A stretch of DNA of 18,154 bases from CAZWIT01 sp964533435 (GTDB taxonomy: Bacteria; Patescibacteriota; Patescibacteriia; UBA1558; GWA2-36-10). Numbering within the stretch: the first letter of the stretch is position 1; each line of letters starts with the position of its first letter. A model generated the notes under the pieces. The model was given only the letters and a program-made list of their open reading frames with translations, was not told the origin of the DNA and ran no database searches. The position numbers were made by a program, and so were the translations under genes. Shown here one piece after another: positions 5,449-12,413 of the stretch. The stretch covers positions 1 to 18,154 of the forward strand of contig CAZHLU010000011.1 in NCBI GenBank assembly GCA_964533435.1, written 5' to 3'.

Positions 5449-6711
5449 ATGACAAAAGACAAACAAATTGTGCCTAGTTTTAACGAATTAGGCCTAAGCC
5501 AAGAATTACTCACTGTTTTAAACAGTTTAAAATTCACTACCCCCACCCCAATCCAACACCAATGCATTCCTGTTGCCTTAGAAGGCAAAGACATTGTTGG
5601 TATTGCCCAAACTGGTACTGGCAAAACTTTAGCTTTTGGCTTACCAATGCTCCAACTTTTAATGCAAACTGGTGGCCAGGCCTTAATTCTACTTCCCACT
5701 AGAGAACTTGCCTTGCAAGTTGATGAAGTATTACACAAAGTTGGACAAAAATTTGGCTTAAAAACCGCTGTTCTAATTGGCGGTACTTCTTCTTTCCAAC
5801 AAATTCAAGCTATCCGCCTAAAACCTCAAGTCTTGGTTTCTACTCCGGGACGTTTGATTGATCTATTACAAAGAAAAAATCTAACTCTAGAAAAAGTAAA
5901 AATGATTGTTTTAGACGAAGCTGATCGTATGTTTGATATTGGTTTTATGCCACAAATCAAACAAATTTTAGCCCTAGCTCCAAAAAATCGTCAAACTTTA
6001 ATGTTTTCTGCTACCATGCCTAAAGCTATTGCCGATGTAGCTAATCAATTTATGAAAATGCCTTGGCGTATTGAAGTAGCACCTCAAGGTACAACTGCCT
6101 CTCAAATTGAACAAGAGATATTTATTGCCTCTAAAGAAATTCGTAGTCAATTATTAGAAAAATTATTAGATGATAACCATGGCACTGTCTTAATTTTTTC
6201 TCGCACTAAACATGGTGCTAAAAAAATTGCTAATGCCGTAAGAACTATGGGGCATTCTGCTGTTGAAATTCATTCCAACCGCTCTCTCTCCCAAAGACAA
6301 GAAGCTATGAAGGGCTTTAAAAATGGAAAATACCGCGTACTAGTTGCTACTGATATTGCTGCTCGTGGCATTGATGTTAATAATATTTCTTTAGTAATCA
6401 ACTATGATTTACCTGACAATCTAGACGACTATGTCCATCGTATTGGTCGTACTGGCCGAGCTGGTCTTAGTGGTAAGGCAATCTCTTTTGTCGGTCCTGA
6501 CCAAAGATTTAATGTAAAACAAATTGAAAGATTAATCAAAAAGACAATCCCTGTTTCTGCTTTACCAATTTTACCTCCTCGTCGCGCAGTCAATGCTAAT
6601 CCTAAATTTCATGATAGGCCAATTACTCGTAATGCTAAACAGTATCAAAGCTCTAAAGCATTTAGAAGACCAAAAAGAAATTTCCGTCGTAAAGCTACTT
6701 ATCAAAAATAA
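5449..6711 (+). CDS. DEAD-box ATP-dependent RNA helicase (RhlE-like)
   Basis: A 420-residue helicase with the full motif set: Q motif TPTPIQHQCIP, motif I AQTGTGKT (from residue 53), PTRELALQ, TPGRLID, DEAD (156-159), SAT (187-189), ATDIAARGIDV and HRIGRTGR (330-337). It unwinds short RNA duplexes using ATP, in ribosome assembly, mRNA turnover or cold adaptation. The basic tail (about 365-420, ending RRPKRNFRRKATYQK) is typical of the RhlE/CsdA group and would bind RNA. I take the ATG at 5449 rather than the GTG at 5404: the extra 15 residues (MSLCGPPEPRVTHFF) are encoded by a leader hairpin and T-tract, and family homology begins after 5449. It has its own promoter and a convergent terminator downstream. 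Confidence 0.93.
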   Translation: MTKDKQIVPSFNELGLSQELLTVLNSLKFTTPTPIQHQCIPVALEGKDIVGIAQTGTGKTLAFGLPMLQLLMQTGGQALILLPTRELALQVDEVLHKVGQKFGLKTAVLIGGTSSFQQIQAIRLKPQVLVSTPGRLIDLLQRKNLTLEKVKMIVLDEADRMFDIGFMPQIKQILALAPKNRQTLMFSATMPKAIADVANQFMKMPWRIEVAPQGTTASQIEQEIFIASKEIRSQLLEKLLDDNHGTVLIFSRTKHGAKKIANAVRTMGHSAVEIHSNRSLSQRQEAMKGFKNGKYRVLVATDIAARGIDVNNISLVINYDLPDNLDDYVHRIGRTGRAGLSGKAISFVGPDQRFNVKQIERLIKKTIPVSALPILPPRRAVNANPKFHDRPITRNAKQYQSSKAFRRPKRNFRRKATYQK

Positions 6712-6720
6712 ATCTATCTA

Positions 6721-6758
6721 AAAACAGCCCTGCACCGTACGGTGCAGGGCTGTTTTTT
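6721..6758. terminator. Bidirectional terminator between helicase and hemerythrin genes
   Basis: A near-perfect palindrome: a 16-bp stem beginning AAAACAGCCCTGCACC, loop GTAC, then T-tract. A-run and T-run on opposite sides let it work for both convergent genes. Confidence 0.92.
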
Positions 6759-6760
6759 AA

Positions 6761-7180
6761 TTAATGTAAACCGTGTTTATTAAAAAAATCTACATACTCA
6801 TGATCCATACCCACAATATGATTAATCCACCATTCTTCTAAAAAATAAATCAGTTCTGTAATATATTTATCTGGATCATTTTCATACAATTCTTGCAGCT
6901 TGGTACTGTCACTAACAAATTTTTTATGAGTAGCAATATGTTGGTCTTTAGCTGGGTAATCAAATTTAATAAAATATTTTTCTTCCGTAGCAAAATGCTC
7001 AGTTTCCGATGCTACTAACTTTGCTTTAAGTTCTTTAATCCTACCCAGGTCAGAATTTACACGTAAAGCATCAATTAATTCATTAATATAAGATATTAAA
7101 CGCTGATGTTGAATATCAAGCTCTTTGACATTAACGCTAAATTTTTCATCCCAGTCAATTTTTTGTGGAATAATTGACAT
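6761..7180 (-). CDS. Bacteriohemerythrin
   Basis: A 139-residue single-domain hemerythrin. All seven di-iron ligands of the family are present at the right spacing: His25, His62, Glu66, His81, His85, His121 and Asp126 (motifs IQHQ, EHFATEE, DQHIATHKKF, NHIVGMD). The N-terminal IDWDEKFSVNV is also typical. The protein binds O2 reversibly at a diiron site in the cytoplasm; roles in O2 storage, delivery or sensing are known in other bacteria, and scavenging by a probably fermentative cell is an inference. It is monocistronic, convergent with the helicase, with a TATAAT at 7201-7206 (minus strand) 20 bases before the ATG but no clear -35. Confidence 0.95.
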   Translation of the reverse strand: MSIIPQKIDWDEKFSVNVKELDIQHQRLISYINELIDALRVNSDLGRIKELKAKLVASETEHFATEEKYFIKFDYPAKDQHIATHKKFVSDSTKLQELYENDPDKYITELIYFLEEWWINHIVGMDHEYVDFFNKHGLH

Positions 7181-7248
7181 AATATATTGAGATTATTTTT
7201 ATTATATCTTTAATAATAGCATAAATACTGTTTTTTGTTAAAATAAAG

Positions 7249-7273
7249 ACATTCTACTGGTTAGAATGTTTTT
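7249..7273 (-). terminator. Probable terminator of the heat-shock operon
   Basis: An 8-bp perfect stem ACATTCTA (7249-7256) with TAGAATGT (7262-7269), loop of 5. On the minus strand it lies 17 bases after the dnaJ stop and is followed by the weak tract CTTTATTTT. It could also act on the plus strand (TTTT follows), but no plus-strand gene precedes it. Confidence 0.6.
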
Positions 7274-7289
7274 ATAATTTATAAAAAAT

Positions 7290-8396
7290 TTACCACCAAG
7301 ATTTTTTATTACCAAATTCTTTATCTAATTCTTCTAATAATTGTTTTTGTTTTTTAGAAAGTTTAGTAGGCACATCAACATTAACTATTACTATTTGATC
7401 GCCTCTACCTTTACCACGCAATTTAGTAATACCTTTATTGCGTAAAATAAATTTTTTATTGCTAGGCGTACCACTTGGTATTTTTAAATTAATTTTACCA
7501 TCAATAGTTTCTACTTCAATTTCCCCGCCTAAAGCAGCTAGGGTAAAGGGAATTTCAATATTACGAATCAAATCATCACCCGCTCTTTCAAAACGCTTAT
7601 CAGCTTTAATATGAATAGTAGCATACAAATCACCAGCTGCTTGACCATGAGGACCACTGTTACCTTGTCCTGACAAACGAATTGATTGACCATCTTCAAT
7701 GCCGCCAGGTATCTCAATAGCTAAGTCTGTTGTTTTAGCTAAAATACCACTACCAGCACACTCACTACACGGATCTTTTACTATCTGACCACGGCCAGCG
7801 CAATCTGGACAAACGGTCTGTGTCCTAAATTGACCTAAGATGGTAGTAATCACCTGCCCTTTACCCTGGCAAGTGGCACAAGTTTTTAAACTAGAGCTAT
7901 CCTTAGCGCCACTGCCTTGGCAAACATTACAAACATTTTGCCTACGAATACTAATTTTTTTACTTACACCAAAAACAATATCTTTTAAATCAAGTTCAAT
8001 ATCTATTTGAATATCACCGCCCCGTCTAGAACGACTGCGATTTGGAGCTTGACCACCAAAAAAGCTACTAAAGATATCGCCTAAGTCAAAATCAAAGTCT
8101 GCCCCTTGAGCCCCGCCAAAAGGATTAGCTCCGGAAAAACCACCGGCAAATGGATTGCCTTGTCCCCAAGTAGCGCCGCCAGCCTGATCAAAGCTACTGC
8201 CAAATTGATCATATTGAGCACGCTTTTCCTTGTGACTTAAAACTTGATATGCCTCATTAATTTCTTTAAATTTTTCAGCATTACCATTGCTTTTGTCCGG
8301 ATGATGTTCGTGAGCTAATTTACGAAAAGCTTTTTTAATATCAGCTTCCGTTGCATTACGCTCTACTCCTAAAATTTTGTAATAATCTTTTCCCAT
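7290..8396 (-). CDS. dnaJ: Chaperone protein DnaJ (Hsp40)
   Basis: A 368-residue type I DnaJ. The J domain (1-70) carries the essential HPD at 32-34, which stimulates the DnaK ATPase. A Gly/Phe-rich linker (about 72-125) follows. The zinc-binding domain starts at Cys156 and has all four CxxCxGxG repeats (CNVCQGSG, CATCQGKG, CPDCAGRG, CSECAGSG). The C-terminal substrate-binding domains include IPGGIEDGQSIRLSGQG and GDLYATIHI. It delivers unfolded clients to DnaK in the cytoplasm. It is the last gene of the hrcA operon, 43 bases after dnaK, the gap holding a GC-rich hairpin. No Shine-Dalgarno sequence is visible. Confidence 0.98.
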   Translation of the reverse strand: MGKDYYKILGVERNATEADIKKAFRKLAHEHHPDKSNGNAEKFKEINEAYQVLSHKEKRAQYDQFGSSFDQAGGATWGQGNPFAGGFSGANPFGGAQGADFDFDLGDIFSSFFGGQAPNRSRSRRGGDIQIDIELDLKDIVFGVSKKISIRRQNVCNVCQGSGAKDSSSLKTCATCQGKGQVITTILGQFRTQTVCPDCAGRGQIVKDPCSECAGSGILAKTTDLAIEIPGGIEDGQSIRLSGQGNSGPHGQAAGDLYATIHIKADKRFERAGDDLIRNIEIPFTLAALGGEIEVETIDGKINLKIPSGTPSNKKFILRNKGITKLRGKGRGDQIVIVNVDVPTKLSKKQKQLLEELDKEFGNKKSWW

Positions 8397-8411
8397 GATT
8401 GCGAAGCAAGC

Positions 8412-8429
8412 ACCCCGCTTACGCGGGGT
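8412..8429 (-). other. GC-rich hairpin between dnaK and dnaJ
   Basis: ACCCCGC/GCGGGGT with a 4-base loop, 7 bp, standing out in an AT-rich operon. No T-tract follows on the minus strand, so it is not a terminator. Such intercistronic hairpins can mark RNA processing or protect the upstream dnaK message; that role is inferred. Confidence 0.5.
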
Positions 8430-8439
8430 TAGATGCTAA

Positions 8440-10347
8440 TTATTTACTTTGTTGATCGTCTTTCACTTCACTATATTCAGCTTCTACGGGCTGATCTTTA
8501 GCAGCTTCTGCTGTTTTTGCTTCTTCCTGTGGAGCTTGCTGAGCAGCGTTAGCTTGATACATGGCTGCACCAACAATCTGTACATGTTTTTCTAAATCTT
8601 CAATAGCTGTTTTTAAAGAATCTTTATTATCACTTTCTTTGGCTTTCTTTAAAGCCTCAACTTTATCTTCCATTTGTTTTATATCTTCTGCCTTTAATTT
8701 TTCCTTATTATCTTTTATAAATTTTTCTGTATGAAAAATCATATTTTCGGCATTATTTTTTAGTTCAACTGCTTCTTTTTTCTGTTTATCTTCAGCAGCA
8801 TGAACTTCAGCTTCCTGAGTCATCTTTTGAATCTCAGCTTCTGATAAGCCAGAAGATGATTTGATAGTAATAGCTTGTTGTTTACCAGTTGCTTTATCAA
8901 CTGCTTTTACATTTAAGATACCGTTAGCATCAATATCAAATGTCACTTCAATTTGAGGAACACCACGTGGTGCTGGTGGAATACCAGATAAAGTAAATCT
9001 GCCTAAGGTCTTATTATCGGCAGCCATTTCACGTTCACCTTGTAAAATATTTATCTCTACACTGTCTTGACTATCAGCTGCAGTTGAAAATACTTGAGTC
9101 TTAGAAGTAGGAATGGTAGTGTTGCGGTTAATCAAAGGTGTGCGAATACCACCCAAAGTTTCTAAACCCAAGGTCAAAGGTGTCACGTCTAAGAGTAATA
9201 CATCTTTTACATCGCCTTGCAAAACACCAGCTTGCACAGCTGCGCCTAGGGCCACAACTTCATCTGGATTTACAGAAATATTTGCTTTCTTGCCAAAAAA
9301 TTCTTCAACTGTTTTTAAAACCAAAGGCATACGAGTCATACCACCAACCATAACAACTTCCTCAATATTTTTAACATCAAGACCAGAATCAGCTAAAGCT
9401 TTTTTAACTGGCTCTAAAGTAGCCCTTACTAAATCACCCACTAAACTTTCAAGTTGAGCACGAGAAAATTTCATGACCAAGTGCTTAGGACCAGAAGCAT
9501 CAGTAGTAATAAATGGTTGATTAATTTCAGTTTCTAAAGAAGAAGAAAGTTCAATTTTTGCTTTTTCAGCAGCTTCTTTTAAGCGTTGCAAAGCTAATTT
9601 ATCATTACTTAAATCAATACCTTCTTGTTTTTTAAATTCAGTAATAATCCAATTGATAATTTTTTGATCAAAGTCATCACCACCTAAATGGGTATCACCG
9701 TTGGTAGATTTTACTTCTACTGTATCTTGTGAAACTTCCAAAATAGAAATATCAAAAGTACCACCACCCAAATCATAGACAGCAATTTTTTGATCTTTCT
9801 TTTTATCAAAACCATAAGCAAGAGCTGCGGCTGTTGGTTCGTTGATAATACGCTTTACTTCTAGACCAGCAATCTTACCAGCGTCTTTAGTAGCTTGACG
9901 TTGAGCATCATCAAAATAAGCTGGCACAGTAATTACTGCTTCAGTTACTGGACTACCTAGGCGTTCTTCGGCATCAGCTTTTAATTTTTGTAAAATCATA
10001 GCTGAAACTTCTTGTGGTGAGTATTCTTTATCACCTAAAGTGACTTTAACTCCTTCGCCTGCCTGCTTAATCTGATAAGGCATGATTTTTAGATCACGTT
10101 GCACTTCGGAGTCAGAAAATCTTCGACCAATCAAACGCTTAACTGAAAAAACAGTACTAGCAGCATTAGTAACCGCCTGACGTTTAGCAGTAATACCAAC
10201 TAAGCGTTCATTATTTTTAGAAATCGCCACAATTGATGGAGTGGTACGATTACCTTCTTTGTTTTCTAAAATTTTAGGCTGACCACCTTCCATTACAGCA
10301 ACCGCTGAGTTGGTAGTACCTAAATCAATACCAATTATTTTTCCCAT
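8440..10347 (-). CDS. dnaK: Chaperone protein DnaK (Hsp70)
   Basis: A 635-residue Hsp70, normal for bacteria. The ATPase domain has GIDLGTTNSAVAV at the N-terminus, VITVPAYFDDAQRQATKDAG, VYDLGGGTFDISIL and VVMVGGMTRMP. The linker DVLLLDVTPLTLG leads to the substrate-binding domain (QGEREMAADNKTLGRF, PPAPRGVPQIEVTFDIDANG), and a helical lid and acidic tail end in KDDQQSK. It uses ATP-driven cycles with DnaJ and GrpE to refold proteins. It lies 8 bases after the zinc-ribbon gene within the CIRCE-controlled operon. The start at 10347 is fixed by the conserved MGKIIGIDLGTTNS. Confidence 0.99.
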   Translation of the reverse strand: MGKIIGIDLGTTNSAVAVMEGGQPKILENKEGNRTTPSIVAISKNNERLVGITAKRQAVTNAASTVFSVKRLIGRRFSDSEVQRDLKIMPYQIKQAGEGVKVTLGDKEYSPQEVSAMILQKLKADAEERLGSPVTEAVITVPAYFDDAQRQATKDAGKIAGLEVKRIINEPTAAALAYGFDKKKDQKIAVYDLGGGTFDISILEVSQDTVEVKSTNGDTHLGGDDFDQKIINWIITEFKKQEGIDLSNDKLALQRLKEAAEKAKIELSSSLETEINQPFITTDASGPKHLVMKFSRAQLESLVGDLVRATLEPVKKALADSGLDVKNIEEVVMVGGMTRMPLVLKTVEEFFGKKANISVNPDEVVALGAAVQAGVLQGDVKDVLLLDVTPLTLGLETLGGIRTPLINRNTTIPTSKTQVFSTAADSQDSVEINILQGEREMAADNKTLGRFTLSGIPPAPRGVPQIEVTFDIDANGILNVKAVDKATGKQQAITIKSSSGLSEAEIQKMTQEAEVHAAEDKQKKEAVELKNNAENMIFHTEKFIKDNKEKLKAEDIKQMEDKVEALKKAKESDNKDSLKTAIEDLEKHVQIVGAAMYQANAAQQAPQEEAKTAEAAKDQPVEAEYSEVKDDQQSK

Positions 10348-10355
10348 ATTATTTA

Positions 10356-10685
10356 TTATTTAATTGCTTTAAAAAATTCCTGATTATTAATAAGTTTGTG
10401 AACTGCCAAAACATCGTCCGCCTGAACACTTTCTGCCCCGCCAGCAAAATCCATTACTTCTTCTGCCTTAAGGTCTGTCAAAATAGCATTACCAACTACG
10501 CCTTGTGGCATAGTAGCTAATTTTGTCAATAAGCGCGCACCGCAGAAAGAACAAATCATATAAGTCAAAACCCCAAAATCGTTTTCATTTAAGACCTGAA
10601 TAGCATTGAGCTTAAATTCATGCTGACAGATTGGACAATTACGAATTAGCCGTAAATTTAGAGGTGAGTTCAAATTATCTGCCAT
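10356..10685 (-). CDS. Small two-CxxC (zinc-ribbon-like) protein in the heat-shock operon
   Basis: A 109-residue soluble protein of unrecognised family. Two CxxC pairs, CPIC (residues 17-20) and CSFC (about 46-49), spaced like a zinc ribbon, probably bind one zinc ion. The second half is acidic and probably helical (LKAEEVMDFAGGAESVQADD). There is no signal peptide or membrane span. It begins immediately after the hsp20 stop and ends 8 bases before dnaK, so it is co-transcribed with the chaperones and likely heat-induced. A role as a chaperone accessory or stress-linked nucleic-acid or protein-binding factor is guesswork; what the sequence supports is a zinc-binding protein locked into this operon. 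Confidence 0.8.
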   Translation of the reverse strand: MADNLNSPLNLRLIRNCPICQHEFKLNAIQVLNENDFGVLTYMICSFCGARLLTKLATMPQGVVGNAILTDLKAEEVMDFAGGAESVQADDVLAVHKLINNQEFFKAIK

Positions 10686-11093
10686 TTAATTATTTTTATT
10701 TGATTGAATATTAATTTTAATATTTTTCGATTTAGATCTTTCTTCTTTTGGTAAAATCACTTTAAGCAATCCGTTTTCAAAACTAGCTTGAGCTTTATCA
10801 GATTGCACTGAAACCGGTAAGACTAAAGCGCGATGAAAAGAACCGGTACGCACTTCTTTACGATAATAATTATTTTCATCAATTTCGCTAGTACTAGCTC
10901 GACTGCCTTCGATAGTTAATACATCATCATGAACATTAAGGTTAACATCGTTTGGCTTAATACCAGCCAAAGTTGCCTCAACGTAGACATTGTCTTTGTC
11001 TTCATAAATATCCACGGCTGGCATAAAATTACTTAAACTTTTTTCTATACTGTCAAAAGTGTCTAAAAATGGTGTCCAAGGTATAATTGACAT
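10686..11093 (-). CDS. Small heat-shock protein, Hsp20/alpha-crystallin family
   Basis: A 135-residue Hsp20. The alpha-crystallin domain covers about 24-117, beginning PAVDIYEDKDNVYVEATLAG and ending with the hallmark A-x-x-x-N-G-L-L (ASFENGLLKVILPK). The C-terminal IKINI resembles the I-x-I motif that links oligomers. It holds unfolding proteins without ATP and passes them to DnaK. It sits between grpE and the zinc-ribbon gene. Its start is preceded by GAAAGGA at 8-14 bases, one of the few recognisable Shine-Dalgarno sequences in the window, which suggests strong translation. Confidence 0.96.
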   Translation of the reverse strand: MSIIPWTPFLDTFDSIEKSLSNFMPAVDIYEDKDNVYVEATLAGIKPNDVNLNVHDDVLTIEGSRASTSEIDENNYYRKEVRTGSFHRALVLPVSVQSDKAQASFENGLLKVILPKEERSKSKNIKINIQSNKNN

Positions 11094-11143
11094 ATTTTTT
11101 TCCTTTCTTTATGGCCATTTAAAGCGGCCGACTTAATTTATTT

Positions 11144-11668
11144 TTATTCTAAATTATTAACTACAACTTGTGCCGGACGAATTAATGATTCTTTTAATAA
11201 ATATCCCGGCAATAATTCTTTGACTATTTGTTGATCTGGTATTTCTTCGTTATGCACTTTATCGACTGCCTCGTGCCACAAAGGATCAAAGGCTGTTTTA
11301 TTGGTATCAATTTTTTTAACTTGATGATCTGTCAAAAATTGTTCCCACATTTTTAATATATGCTCAAGTCCTATTGCCCAAGCTGAACTTCTCTGATCAG
11401 CTGGAATATGCTCAATAGCTAATCGATAATTATCAAAAATTGGTAATAACTCCAAAATAGTAGCCGAAGTCAAATAATCACTAAGATTTGATAATTTTTT
11501 ATCTGAATCTTTTTGTAAATTTTGATAATCAGCTAAAGCTTTTTTCCAACCGTGCAGATTGGCAGCCACCTGTTCTTCTAAGGAGCTGATTTGTTCTTGA
11601 AAATCTTGATCATTACCTTGATCGGAAATTTTACTATTTTTCTTTAAATCTTTTTGTATATCTGACAT
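11144..11668 (-). CDS. grpE: Nucleotide exchange factor GrpE
   Basis: A 174-residue GrpE. A long polar coiled-coil N-terminal half (about 20-75, including LKKNSKISDQGNDQDFQEQI and WKKALADYQNLQKDSDKKL) leads to the helical and beta-wing region: LLPIFDNYRLAIEH, FDPLWHEAVDKV and the C-terminal LLPGYLLKESLIRPAQVVV. These match the family. It dimerises and releases ADP from DnaK. It starts 2 bases after the hrcA stop, so translational coupling is likely. The 50-base gap to hsp20 is the longest upstream of dnaK in the operon. Confidence 0.96.
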   Translation of the reverse strand: MSDIQKDLKKNSKISDQGNDQDFQEQISSLEEQVAANLHGWKKALADYQNLQKDSDKKLSNLSDYLTSATILELLPIFDNYRLAIEHIPADQRSSAWAIGLEHILKMWEQFLTDHQVKKIDTNKTAFDPLWHEAVDKVHNEEIPDQQIVKELLPGYLLKESLIRPAQVVVNNLE

Positions 11669-11670
11669 AT

Positions 11671-12327
11671 TTAAGCAATTTTTACTACACTCGCAAGTAA
11701 ACTCAAAACCCGATTATAATCCATACGCATTGGCCCTAAAATTGCCAAAATACGATCTTCCGACAAAGGCGCAATAGCAGTAGCACAATGTGGATTAAAA
11801 GGATTATCTTTACCTAATAAGACTTGCGGTTTATCAATCTGATAAAAAATTTGGGCAGTAGCTTTTTCTAAAGAATCAACTACTTGGCTCATCGTTAAAA
11901 CCATTTTATAATCTTCAAATTCTGGTTGTGAAAATAAATTAAATAAACCAGTAAAGTATAAATCCGTTGGACTAAAACCGACGATGACTGCTAAATTAAT
12001 TTTTTCTACTAAATATTTTGCCAGTAATCTAATATCCTGTTTAGCTAAATTAATCAATTCTTTTTCTTCTGTTTCAGATAATACTGGCACTGATAATAAA
12101 TTATCTAAATAATAACGATAACCAAAAACCGTAGGTAAACGACCAGCTGAAGTATGAGGCTGCCAAATATAACCGGCATTTTCTAACTCCAACATATCAT
12201 TACGAATAGTGGCAGAAGACAAACCAAAATTTTCATCTTCAGCTAAAACTTTAGAGCTAATTGGCTTAGCCGTATTAATATGTAATTCAATAATTGATTT
12301 TAACAATTTTTGATTTCTATCTTCCAT
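11671..12327 (-). CDS. hrcA: Heat-inducible transcription repressor HrcA, compact form
   Basis: A 218-residue repressor. Residues 1-80 form the winged-helix DNA-binding domain (ISSKVLAEDENFGLSSATIRNDM, then LENAGYIWQPHTSAGRLPT). The C-terminal part carries FSQPEFEDYKMV and ends with ILGPMRMDYNRVLSLL, typical of HrcA. Classic HrcA is about 340 residues; here much of the middle domain is missing, with no frameshift visible. It binds CIRCE and is known to need chaperone (GroEL) help to fold, so it is released from DNA under stress. I start at the ATG at 12327: a TTG at 12345 lies upstream of the predicted transcription start. First gene of the operon; it should repress itself. Confidence 0.93.
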   Translation of the reverse strand: MEDRNQKLLKSIIELHINTAKPISSKVLAEDENFGLSSATIRNDMLELENAGYIWQPHTSAGRLPTVFGYRYYLDNLLSVPVLSETEEKELINLAKQDIRLLAKYLVEKINLAVIVGFSPTDLYFTGLFNLFSQPEFEDYKMVLTMSQVVDSLEKATAQIFYQIDKPQVLLGKDNPFNPHCATAIAPLSEDRILAILGPMRMDYNRVLSLLASVVKIA

Positions 12328-12333
12328 AAAAGT

Positions 12334-12362
12334 ATTATAAAGCAATTAGCACTCTTCGTCAA
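12334..12362 (-). promoter_or_regulatory. Promoter of the hrcA-dnaJ operon
   Basis: On the minus strand TTGACG (12362-12357), a 17-base spacer, TATAAT (12339-12334). Six bases separate the -10 from the hrcA ATG, so transcription would start at or next to the A of the start codon (leaderless mRNA). Confidence 0.85.
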
Positions 12363-12372
12363 GGAGTGCTAA
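12346..12372. promoter_or_regulatory. CIRCE operator of the chaperone operon
   Basis: TTAGCACTC (12346-12354), 9-base spacer, GAGTGCTAA (12364-12372): an exact match to the CIRCE inverted repeat bound by HrcA. It covers the -35 box and most of the promoter spacer, so bound HrcA would block RNA polymerase. Confidence 0.98.
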
Positions 12373-12413
12373 ACAATAAATTATTTTATCTAATATTAGC
12401 CAAAATATTTAAA

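Noticed and set aside
5370..5738. Minus-strand frame opposite the helicase N-terminus
   Set aside because: It is antisense to conserved helicase motifs and the structured leader.
9113..9457. Plus-strand frames opposite dnaK
   Set aside because: They are antisense to highly conserved DnaK codons and have no start signals or recognisable domains.
12346..12372. The inverted repeat as a terminator of the exporter operon
   Set aside because: It is an exact CIRCE element overlapping a promoter, with no T-tract after the stem.
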